DNA from: Lepisosteus oculatus
Lineage: Eukaryota; Chordata; Actinopteri; Semionotiformes; Lepisosteidae
Reading direction: 5' to 3'
Length of the DNA: 64,000 nt
Assembly (NCBI RefSeq): GCF_040954835.1
Contig: NC_090703.1
Span: 17,621,444 to 17,685,443, forward strand
The notes under the pieces were generated by a model. That model was not told where the DNA came from, did no database searches, and saw only the letters and a program-made list of their open reading frames with translations. Each line of letters opens with the position of its first letter. Position 1 is the stretch's first letter. Of this stretch, positions 11,481 to 22,426 are shown one piece after another. Made by a program: the position numbers and the translations under genes.

Positions 11481-12179
11481 GGGCAACAAAATGCTTTGGC
11501 GATCCATGGCTGTACTTATGACTGTTTTGGAAATCAATTTTAATTGCTACCCTTGCCTCCTTCAGAAATATGAAAAAAACAATCATACAAAAATCTATAT
11601 AGATGTTTTACGTTTTTACTATGATTTAACCGTGAGTTATTAACTGTCTGGACCAGTTACCAAGTTATTGTCTGCTTGTTTTGTTTTACTGCTATCATAA
11701 AAATAGATCCCAATTGCAAATCTAATCATAAAGCTAAAGAACAGTAACTAACACAATATATTATAATTTCCTTTTATAAATTAACATTTTAGTTATTGCT
11801 TAATCAGACTTGGGCACCAAATCCATTTCATTAAAGAAGAACAGGTTAAACCTTTACATTTTAGGTTCTGTTTATTCTTAAGCATGGTGCCAAGGAGAGG
11901 CATTAAGTACTTACAATTGCCCATAAAAAGGGTTGGATTGAATATTGTATTTCATGTGGTAAAAGCCTTTCTGAAGATTTGACATGAGTTTACTATACTG
12001 TAGATTGCTGTAGTCATCACATCACAGTAATATTCCATTTACTTATTATCAGAAAGCTGCTTATTCCTTAGAAAGGTTGAGACAATCCAGAGATTACCCT
12101 TATTATCATGTTGGTCCATCACAGTGCACTCGAACAAGTAAGCATTCAGGCAAGCAGCTTAAGGAAATAAATAAACATA

Positions 12180-12312
12180 CAGTAGCTTGTCCTTGGAAGG
12201 TGGAAGGAAACTGGATCATTGAGAAATAATGGGGAGAACATAAAAATACCAGGCATGAATTGAACCCTGGAGCCAGGAACTGCAATCCAGTAGTAATGTT
12301 ATGCTACCCTTC
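12180..12312 (-). repeat. tRNA-derived SINE type A fragment
   Basis: GGAAGGTGGAAGGAAACTGG, then ATGGGGAGAACATAAAAATA, then ATTGAACCCTGGAGCCAGGA match in order the antisense SINE body and B-box region. Confidence 0.55.
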
Positions 12313-14694
12313 TTCCAAGTTATATTTCAATACAGAAGTTAAGACTATGCAAAAATAGGAAAATGGCACCAATGAGGGCGGATTCAGAAATGGCTATAGA
12401 ACACAGATCAACTGTTACACCAGTATGGAAAAGATGTGTGTAGAATCATATAAAACCATATTTAAAGTGATATTACCAATTTAGTAATTAAAAACATTTT
12501 GGGGAGTGAGTTTAATAAGCTTTCTTGGTCAGTTATACAATTAAAGTTTAGAAAGCAGATGAATATTTGGGTGATTTCAAATATGGCTGACAACATGCAA
12601 ACTTTTAACAATTGCAGCACACAGTATTATGATACTCTACTGTATACTGTAAAATGATGTTTTCATTTTCAGTCACATACTTTATTATGTAAAAGATGCT
12701 TACATGTAATCACTAAAAACCTAAAATAAATGGATTAGAGATTACTGGCTATGAGTGATACCTAGTAGTTTTAGGGTGTTGCACATCTGAAGCAAGTTTA
12801 AATTTCCATTGGGGAAATACACTAACCTATGTCTGTGACGTGATTTTATAAAGTTATAAATAACAATTTACAGTATTAGAGAGGTCATTTGACACACTGA
12901 GACATTTCAGGGGAATAAATAGCCCAAAATGTATGGAGAAACTACATCCAGAAGATTTCTTCTTTGACTGAACAACTAAACAGGCCCCTGAACACGGTTT
13001 GCACAAATCATGTTTCATTACATCTTACACATCCGAATTAAATATACGGTAGATTAGTGATGCTACCCTAGCTCTATATTCAATAGGTCTTTTTGTCATT
13101 GCCAGTGGAAGGCCTTTGCAAGATACAAACAAAGGACAAGTACTGTGTACACCAGAAAGGAGAGCATGGCAGTATCTGTCACTTCCTTATTCTGCAAGAA
13201 GGCACTTTGAAACAGCTTTCAGCCCAATAATGTATAAATTCAGGCTGTGTGTGAACTGCAAAACTCACAATAAGAGACTCACCAGCAGAGACCTAGTTCA
13301 TGCTTCTGTGACAAACTTTTTGAATGTATCCAAAAGAGGCTTTTCATTGTTAAGAGTACTTTAACTTCAGATCCTATATTTTGCTAAATTGAATGACTAT
13401 AAACTATTAGGTATCAAATCTCTTCACCGATGAAAGAGGCTTTTCTCGGATTTATTCAGTACTTTAAAGACATAAACTAATGAAATGTAAAAAAAAGATG
13501 TTTGGACCAAAATGAACCTTAGAGGGACAGATTGATTTCTGATTATGTACTAAATCCTGATTAACATTCTATTTATGTTTCTCTCATTTTCCCTTTATAA
13601 AACCAATGACCTTTACAGTAAACTTGACAAATGATATACTTTCTCACCAAATGCAGAACAACAAGCCAGCTTTTCTTATCCTAATAGAATGTCCAAAGTC
13701 AAACATTGCTTGTCAAAAGTAAAAGAAAAGGCTATGCAAACCTCTGAATGCGTTGCCTTCAAGTATAAAACCCTAAAGAAAGTTTAACCTAAGTATCGGC
13801 TTTTTAACGGTGGAAAAAGGCTTGATCTAATTGTCAGACTATTACCATTTAGCAATGAATGTCAAGTTATGCATTATCACGGTATGAGTAAGGAACTGGT
13901 AAAAGAAAAATAAACAAAAGTAAATAAAAAAAAATAGCATACTATGATATGACAAAGCACATTATCACAGCATAATATTATCACAGCAAAGTATTATTGT
14001 CATGCTGAAAATCTGTTATTCTAATTGTTGGAATTGGTTGTAGTAGATAAAAGTCTTATCAGGAAATTCTCATTTCAGGCTTTAGCTGTCGTTCTCATTG
14101 GATTAGATTTAAAATCAAGATCCTGTTGTAAGCGACTCTGTACCTAATGAAGAACTGTTTACTCCCCTGTCTCTCTATATAGTATGTTCGTTAAGTTTCA
14201 GCTAAATGGTGAATTAACCTTCATATTATTAGCGGCATAGGGGTTAATATACATGGTAGAGAAATGTCACATAAAGTTCAATTGAGAACGATGTATGTTA
14301 TAGCTCATAATTCCAGTTTATTCACTGTAGAAACCCACATCAGATGCTTCTGAACAGCTGACCTTTGATTTCAGTGCACTACAATTATCTCTGCTTCAAG
14401 AATTAAAGCTTGAGAAGGTTGTTTTGTTCAATTCTTCCAGTAAATATTTAAACTGATTCTGTGTGCTTAGGAGTGCCTTAAGAGTTTTTCATACTTTCTG
14501 GCCATTCTACAATTATAATCTCTGACAGCAGTGTTACCACTTAGCAGTTAGATATTTCACATCTCAGAAGCTAATAAAGGCTGGTCATGTTTATTGCTGG
14601 GATCTTAGACTTCTAAGAAATACCAGGTTTTGGTTGTGTAAATGGTGTAGGTGGACCACTAGCTGGTTCTCTTCAAACTCAAAGTCCTTATATG
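12313..14694. other. Intergenic stretch with nothing recognisable
   Basis: AT-rich DNA between the PPP1R14D poly(A) signal and ZFYVE19. The longest frame (13116-13364, +) lacks splice context and protein-like composition. No RNA gene or clear repeat was recognised. Confidence 0.4.
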
Positions 14695-14885
14695 GTGGCA
14701 GTAAGAGGTCCTGACTCTTTAGTTTGTCTCTAAAGATCCCATGATAGTTTGTGAGAGGAGGGGGCATTAATCTTGGAGTCCTGGCTAAATTTCACTCCAG
14801 GTTTGCACAGCATGACCTAACGAAATTCTCTTTTTAATCCAATTGGTAAAATTATTTGGGATGAAAAGCACTATACAGTACATTA
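14695..14885 (+). repeat. Diverged 5S-SINE body fragment
   Basis: AAGAGGTCCTGACTCT, then TTGGAGTCCTGGCTAAATTT, then AAAGCACTATACAGTA align in order with the body and tail of the 6.7 kb SINE. The 5S head is missing. Confidence 0.5.
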
Positions 14886-15604
14886 AACAGTTTCATTAAA
14901 CTGGAAATAATCAGATTTTTTCTCCAATTGTTTTTGGAGAAAAACAACTCTCTCTGTGTGTAAGCAACAGGATGTCCTGTACAATGTGAACATACTTTTC
15001 TCTTTCCTGAAATTGAAAATCTGGGGTTAGCCATTAAGGCCTTCATTTTTCATTGAGTAGGACCTCCAAAACATGATACTTTCATTTTATTAAAATGGTT
15101 TCATATTAGCTTTTCTTACTTTAAAATAGCAATGCAGCCATAAATATTACTGCTGCGGTCAGTTTTGATGGAGAAGTACTGCAGGTTTTCTATGTGTCCC
15201 AAACAAACAATTTTCTCATTTTCATTTTCTTTCATTCTCCGAGAGTAATTTAAGCTCTGATTAAAGAAATGATTTGGTCCATGAAGGAAAACAAAGAATA
15301 ATCTATAAAATGAAATTATAATGGTGAAGGAGAGTACAGGAAGTGGCATACTGTATTTAATGAACAGTTAACATGTGCAAATTTTATTATTTTGTATTCT
15401 CAGACAAAACTGAAACTGTTTGCCTTTTCCCAAAAAAAACTGGATTTGGTAATTTGGGAGTATTAACAGTCTAAGCACCAATCCATTCTGTGTGTGTATA
15501 AGGATAGAAAAAATAAATAAGACATTGTTTTCACTTTTGAGAGCCACTGCCTCTACTTTGCAGAATTACCAGCTTTTAGTCTAATCACGTCAGATTTAAG
15601 AACT

Positions 15605-15850
15605 CGGTCCCTTTGGATAACACATTAAACCCAGGTTACGCCTTCCTCGTCATTAAAAATCCTGTAGCACTGTTTGCAAGAGTGGGAGTGTTCACCCCAC
15701 CATCCAGGCTAAATTTCACTCTTCACTAGTGTAATCTGTACTCCCCTAAATCCAAATAACTTCTCTAGTTGATGAGAACATTGTGAATTGACCTGTCTGT
15801 AATGGCTCCCACTTGTCATCCAGGTGGGTTCTGCATTTCAGTGCACCTCA
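15605..15850 (+). repeat. Diverged 5S-SINE body fragment
   Basis: GTCATTAAAAATCCTGTAGC, then CCATCCAGGCTAAATTTCAC, then GTCATCCAGGTGGGTTCTGC match in order the body of the 6.7 kb SINE (GTCATTAAAAATCCCAGGGC, CATCCAGGTGGATGCTGC). It is older than the 6.7 and 20.3 kb copies. Confidence 0.55.
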
Positions 15851-17412
15851 TGTATCACATAAATTAGATTAGACAGGATTAATCTTATACTTATATTTTT
15901 TGTGCATCACCCAACATAAATCGTAATTTGCTGTACAGTATATGACCAATCTTCATACAGCTCATAATGATTTACAGGATTCAGCATATAATGTTTAGTT
16001 ACTACAATAAAAAGACATAGAAGACAAAGACAATAATATAATTTTGTGAGCCTATAGAACAAGCTAGGCACAAGTGCTCTGAAGAAGCATAAAGCTAAAG
16101 CTGTTAAATTACTTCTTGAGATATTACATGTTTGCTTAAGACCGACACACCTGCTATTTGGGGTGATAAATTTATCTTTTTTCTATACAGGGAAAAACAT
16201 TTTTCTTTTTGAAATATTTTTGTATTGTAGATGCCATAATTTGAAACCCACAGGCAACAGGACCCAGCAGAAACGGAAGATATAAGCATTTGGCTTCAGT
16301 TTCTGAAGCTGTGTTTTGCAGAGGCTGGGCTTAGTGCAGAGCTGGTCTTATAGACCAGTGGCTTAACAATCTGCAGGTATGAAGAGTATGAATCTCCATA
16401 ATGTAGCGTTAATGAGAGAGCTGCAACTTTCCTATTGGTTTTAAAGGTAAGCAACCATAAGTCTATTATTTGTATTTCAGATTCTATTGCTTTGTGGGGT
16501 CATGATATCTAATCCACTTTAGTAAGTACTAATAAGTACAACTGACGATAAAACAATCAATATACTTTGTAGAAATTACCTTTTCATTCCAAAAATAGCA
16601 TGTTTTTCAAATTTAGTCCTCTGCAGAGAATGCGCCTTTTACTACAGGTTGCGTCTGTCTTGTCTTAGAATATCTAACAAAAAAGTTTTGGACGATATGT
16701 TTTATTGTATTCCTGTTTATGATTAGAGTTGGTGAACAACACTTTTAAAAAGCAACTTAGAAGTCTGTCATGTAACATTAAAAAAAGAGTTGAGTGAAAA
16801 TTATTTTTAAAAGTAGTGTGTGGAATTACTTTGTAAATACCTCTTAAAAGCAATGTGGGCCAACAAATAATCCCTTCTGAGTCACTTACTCAGAAACTGT
16901 AAAGAGTTACCTTTAAAATAACTTTATCCAACACTATTTATGACCTACAGTACCCTTTTATATTTCCTGCAAAACCTTCTTCCTTTAGGTTGACAAATAT
17001 TGCCATTCCAATAGTACTAAGTTATACAGTATAAATGTTTAATTCAAGCTTTATATACACTGCATACTCAAGATATATTTTACAAAAACAAACATGGAGT
17101 AAGACTAGCGCATGGCAAAAACGTTTGTCTAGAATAATGTGAACTTTGTGGAGATACCAAGGATATAATTTGTTTCTTGCAGGGTTTTAAAAGGAGTTTA
17201 GATTTAAAAAAACAGATTGAGGGAGAATTCTACTGCACTCCCTATGCATACAGTATATTTTGATAAACAAAAACATGGATGAATGCTCACCCCAATCACA
17301 AAATGAGAACATCAGTTATGTAAAATCTCTGGCATCCTTTTGGAAAGGGAAGTATCTACAGTATTTATAATGGGAAATAACGTGTACAGAAGGATGTTTT
17401 TTTCTTCTCCAG

Positions 17413-17583
17413 AAGAGATGTGGAAAGCATCCTGCCCATCCTCAGTCTCGGAGACTAATTCACTCTGCCAACTGAGATACAGAGAATTCCGCCTTCTCTA
17501 CATCTTTTTAGTCATCGAGTTCTCCATGGCTTGCTTCGCCTTGACCATGGCCACCATGCTGATTTACTGGCCATCAGAGTCAG
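17413..17583 (+). CDS. Unassigned exon-like open segment with one predicted membrane span
   Basis: A pyrimidine-rich acceptor (ttttcttctccag) and a donor (CAG|GTACTG) border 171 nt with no stop codon; it would be a symmetrical phase 1 exon. It encodes about 26 polar residues beginning MWKASCPSS (internal ATG at 17418), then YREFRLLYIFLVIEF and SMACFALTMATMLIYW, a hydrophobic run of about 25 residues, then PSES. GC content and codon use stand out from the AT-rich surroundings. If the ATG is the start, this is a type II signal-anchor topology. I found no partner exon and cannot name a family. It may belong to an unrecognised gene between PPP1R14D and ZFYVE19, or be a decayed exon. Confidence 0.4.
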
Positions 17584-18022
17584 GTACTGCAGGCACGCTG
17601 CTCTGATTGTATTCATCTGCTTCCAATAAAAACCCTGTCTATGTTGAGGCAATGCAGAACAGGCCTGTCTGTAATAATGTACACCTCAAATATATGTAGA
17701 ATTCCTAGTAAAAGCAAAAGACAGTCAAAGAATCAAAAATAAAAAAAAACTGTGTTTATGATGTTAAACTTGCACCAGAAAAACAGGCAAAAAATGTCTC
17801 ATCTTAAGGTCTCAAACTGTAGAACACAATTGGTATTCCGCTGCCAGCCCAATTTTTTGGCTACCGTGCAAAAGAACATATAGCAGTTTTAACGATTTTT
17901 CACTCATGTTCACTACGTTTTAATGCATGATGCATGGACAGTAATTTTAAATTCAACTACTTTATAACTGTTAAAAATAGAGTAGGGAATATTTAGACAG
18001 TCTTTCTAAATGCCTTGCTTAC

Positions 18023-18314
18023 CTCTGTGAACAATTTCTGTGAGCAATTTCAAGCACTTCATAAAGTAAGGAATTTTAGACCCTAGAAAAATTCTTTGAG
18101 ATATTTCAAACCATCCCTTTTCACGGGTAGTGACACACCATTTCTGTAACTGTTTCAGATCCCAGTCGTCCTCAGACCAACCTCTCAGTGTTGCTGCATA
18201 AACTCCAAGAAGCTCAGGTCGCAAGAAGAGTTTTTCAGCAAGCAGCGTGTCCCAATGCCTCAACTCACACCTCTCATTTTCACAGCCTTTTTCCTTCACC
18301 AAAAGAGACTCCAT
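18023..18314 (-). CDS. Unassigned first-exon-like open segment, about 97 residues
   Basis: An ATG in good context (A at -3, G at +4) opens a 292 nt frame running into a consensus donor (CACAGAG|GTAAGC). It reads MESLLVKEKG, HWDTLLAEKLF, LLGVYAATLRGW, WCVTTREKGWFEISQRIF and MKCLKLLTEIVHR. It is rich in Trp, Leu, Glu and Lys, looks alpha-helical, and has no stop codon in a region where other frames are full of them. An in-frame TAA lies 24 nt before the ATG, so this is either a first coding exon or an exon entered at gttaag|AATGG. I recognise no family and found no further exon. It points toward the + strand exon at 17413-17583, so the two cannot belong to one transcript. Confidence 0.45.
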
Positions 18315-18323
18315 TCTTAACAA

Positions 18324-20217
18324 AAAAGTGACAAATTAAGTAAAGGCCTGAACCTAATTGCTTCTATACCCAAATACAACAGATTTGAGCATTCTGTATG
18401 TTATTCAGCCAAATATGGAGTTTACTCTTTTACAGAGCACAAGGCTCTCGCATAAGGGAAGAAAAGTTTCCTATAAATTCACATGTAAGGGAATCCCACG
18501 GCGTTTGTACATAAATACAGTGCAGTGGCACTAGAGGTTCTTTCTGTAAAATTTAGCATGTGTTCAGTGCAGACACATGACGTTAAAATTTAAAGGGTAA
18601 ATAAATATTCAACACCTTTTAAATATCTGTGGATAATGCAGATAATTCTGAATATTTATTAAGGGAACACATCATATGTTGTGGGGAACGTACATTTGAC
18701 ATTCCCCTTCATGTAAGTTTCTAGTTTAGTTCCTGACAAAAAAGTGGAGAAAAAAAACATGTAGTGAAGATTGGTATAAAGCTAATATTTACTTAATTAA
18801 AGCAGAAGAAGTGTGAAAGAAGAGATAAGAATTGTAATTAAAATAATAAAAGAATTGCATAATTTAAATGATCACCATGTGTAAAGCTGAAATAAAAAGT
18901 GAATGAGTTTAATATCCACAAAAGTCAGTCAGAAACATCAATTTTTGTAAAAGAAATCATTAATGGAATCACTATCAAGAATGAAACTGAAAATGTCAGA
19001 AATGGCCAAGCATATCTTACAGCTTTACAGCAAACCAATGAAGTATTAATATAATTGCCTTATTATTTTTTCAGCAATTACAAGCAAAATTAGCTGGATA
19101 ATTATGTCAGTGACATACAACTTAGTATATCTGTTGTTCAGTCAATTCCATCAGAAAGGATGTGATCAAAAGGCCTTTGGTCTAAGATAAATAATTTAGT
19201 TTTAGCTTTTCATTTGGAAGAGTATTGATCTCTGGTGGGTTATAGATACATGCATAAAGTATCAACAATAAATGTCTTTCAGTAAAAGAAAAACCAAAAT
19301 CAAAAAGAAAACTCTACACATAGGAACTGTTGACTGATTTCTTTCATTTGCTTGCACTTTATAAAACAAACAAGCAGACAGGGGCTAAGGACAGAACACT
19401 TCAATCAAGATAAATCACTGAAGTTACTATCATAGCACAGCCCAAATGCTCATTTTCCCCAAAGTATTTTTCACTCTCCACAACAATCTGCATTTTCATT
19501 GTGCTGTTTCTTTAATGATCAGTTGTTTAAAATTCTGAAGGAGGCAATTAATAAGATTAATCATGAAACTCAGCGGTGTAACCAATTAGAAGGAATTCAA
19601 GCTGGAAACTCACAATCTACCTAATGAAAACCCAATTTTGTGTTTAAAAAACAGGAAAACAGGTTTCTGAAGAAACTGATTTTCTAGCTTCATCACCACA
19701 TGAGTCTGTAATGAAAAACGTATCCGGTATTGTCCAGAAAGAGAATCACAAAAGCTCTGCCTTGATGCTGCTTAAAAGCTTTAAAATGGGAATTGCAATC
19801 TTGGTTGTTGTTAAATGTCATCCATTTTTGCACCTCTGTGAATAATATTACTTATCTTTTCCCATTGAACAAAATCACAAATTTACCTGCACTTACAGTA
19901 GATTCAGTCTACTAGTGCAGATGCTTTCGTTTTACTCACAATTCCTATTTTATATGTATTCTTAGGAGCAATTTTAGCTCATTAGAATCCTACGCCTACC
20001 TTTGGGTGAGATTGCTGTTTCCATGACAACCACCATGCAGCAAATGCTATAAGTGACCTACTTCTAAAATACCTGATTTGTGTTTTACTCGTCCCACTTT
20101 TTTTCTTAATCAGCCACAGTAAAGCTAATTCATAAAAGTCTGTTCAAGATTCTCTTTCGCAATTTAACCATATCAATAAACATATAAATACCATATAAAT
20201 AACCATAATTTTATAAA

Positions 20218-20220
<3 letters not shown>
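18324..20220. other. Intergenic stretch with nothing recognisable
   Basis: AT-rich sequence upstream of the unassigned - strand exon. I looked for a promoter motif or an additional exon and found none I could support. Confidence 0.35.

Positions 20221-20265
<45 letters not shown>
20221..20265. repeat. (TAA)n microsatellite, left of the antisense 5S-SINE
   Basis: About 45 bp of uninterrupted TAA/ATA repeats, the natural 3' tail of the adjacent antisense SINE. Confidence 0.9.
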
Positions 20266-20650
20266 GCTTACACTTATATAGCTTTTTTTTTGCACATTCC
20301 ACTCAAAGCACTTTACCGGTAATGGGGACTGCCCTCCACCACCACCACCAATGTGCAGCATTTCACAAAACGGCTTGGGATTTTCAATGATCTCAGAGAA
20401 TCAGGACCTTGGTTTTATGTCTCATCCAAATGACAGTGCTTTTTTAAAGTATAGTAGCCTTGTCACTATACTGGGACACTAGGACCCACATGGTCCACAG
20501 GGTGAGCGCCCCCTGCTAGTCCCCACTAACTCTTCCAGCAGCAACCTTAGTTTTTCCCAGGAGGTCTCCCATCCTGGTACTGACCAGGCTCACACCTGCT
20601 TAGCTTCAGTAGGTTGCCAGTTGTGAGTTGCAGAGTGATATGGCTGCTAG
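20266..20650 (-). mobile_element. 5S rRNA-derived SINE, antisense copy between two trinucleotide arrays
   Basis: On the - strand the head (GCCATATCACTCTGC ... GAAGCTAAGCAGG) starts near 20648, and the tail (CACTTTGAGTGGAATG ... GCTATATAAGTG) ends near 20266 beside its own trinucleotide run. It is close to the 6.7 kb copy but has lost part of the body. Confidence 0.85.
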
Positions 20651-20674
20651 CAATGCAATTCAACAACAAAACAA

Positions 20675-20756
<82 letters not shown>

Positions 20757-20757
20757 T
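20675..20757. repeat. (ATT)n microsatellite, right of the antisense 5S-SINE
   Basis: About 80 bp of uninterrupted ATT repeats. It is the reverse complement of the array at 20221-20265, so the two arrays form a large interrupted inverted repeat around the SINE. Confidence 0.9.
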
Positions 20758-22287
20758 ACACAATAAGAAAATACAATTAAATAGTGTACAATGAAAAGAA
20801 ATTAAAAAAGAATGAAGGATCAATAATAAAAATACATACTTTGATGACATAACTGAATAAGGACTTGATCTCCAAGCTTAAGATTTTTTAAGTACTCTTA
20901 AGCTTAGATTCCAAAAGTTTTTTGTTGCAACTTCTTTAAGAAAAGTTACTTTTCAGTTAATATTTCATTTTGCAATAGTCAAACAACTGATGTCTAAGCA
21001 ACTACAAAAGCAGGTGGCAAAAAACATCTCATAATTTGTAATGTTTCAAATTCCCCAGAACAAAAATTTTACTTTAACTTTGCTTCTTGTGAAATGGGCA
21101 CCACTATTAATTAAAGAATGCCTTTACATATAAATTACACTGGATATTTTACAAACTTAAAGCTGCACCCCACACACAAATTTGAAAACTTAAACTCTTA
21201 AGTCAACAACCCTATTGCAAAGCAATTATTATGATCTTTCCCCAAAAAAGCCCCGCCAGTTTAACTATGCGGTATCACCTACAGTAACATTACATGCTCT
21301 TGCTTACTGAAAGATCACAGCAGCTCATCAGCAGTATGGGTGGTGACAATAATACATCTGAATTAGTGACTGTGATGTAACACTTTATTTACAGAACAAT
21401 GGCTGGAATACATAAAATATTTTACGATTTCTTGTTTTGTCAAACTGGACTGTGTAATATTTTCTAATGATCACAACCATCTTTATATTAACAAATACTC
21501 TGGTTGGTCAGGAACTGCTGACTGAAGAAATAAAAACGTAAAACAAAATACTACCTTCCCCCACTCCACTTCCATAACTAGACAATCATTATCTATACTC
21601 ACAGACATTACTGTACCTTTCACTTCTGTCATCTGGGATGTCCTTGTGAAATCTTAAAAAGTAAAGCTTCTCTTTGCCAACATATCATTATGAGCTACAG
21701 TGTACCTTTCATTTGCTTATATAAGCATTACTTATAAGAAAAAAACCTTTAATAGACCCAGCATTGTACTTAACTGTAGTGCACACAACATGAACACTCA
21801 GTAAGAACAAAGATTGATTAGTCACTTGTACTTAAATTTAAAATATCAACTTCTGAACTTATAAGAGGAGAGTCCTTCTTGGATTCTTTTGGAAAACCCA
21901 CCAAAAGAACCTTCTTTGAGAGTTTTTTCAAAAAAGTTGGAATTCTAGGCCTCTTTACAATTCAGTGATTAGAAAATTTGCAGAGCTATGGCTCTTTTGA
22001 ATTGTGACTGATGACTGATGACTTACATTCTCGGTACAGTTTTCAAATCTGCTTAATGCTTGTTATTTAAGAATTGTAAGTACTGTATAAAGAAAAGCCT
22101 TTTCATGAACGTGTGACATTTTTAAGTGCTCACATGTGAGAGTTATTTTAATTGTTTTTTCCTTTATACAAACAAGGCTAAACATTTTCTGTGAAAACAT
22201 TCTGAGGAAGTCAAAGTAAATCACAATACATCAGATACACTTTAATTATGTTTGCTTTCAAGGTTATAATATTCAGAATTGAATTTG

Positions 22288-22293
22288 TTTATT
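22288..22293 (-). terminator. Poly(A) signal AATAAA of ZFYVE19
   Basis: TTTATT on the + strand reads AATAAA on the - strand, about 135 nt past the ZFYVE19 stop codon. Confidence 0.6.
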
Positions 22294-22426
22294 GCATCAG
22301 TACACTGCTCCTCAATCTGCCACAGACAATGTATGGCCAGATTAGTTCCAATAATTAGGCATTAATAAAAATAACAGTAGTTCAGGGGCTGGAGTTGCTG
22401 GCAGTGACATGAGCTAAATCACTATT

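Noticed and set aside
13116-13364. 82-codon open frame on the + strand
   Set aside because: No splice sites, recognisable motif or neighbouring exon; treated as chance.
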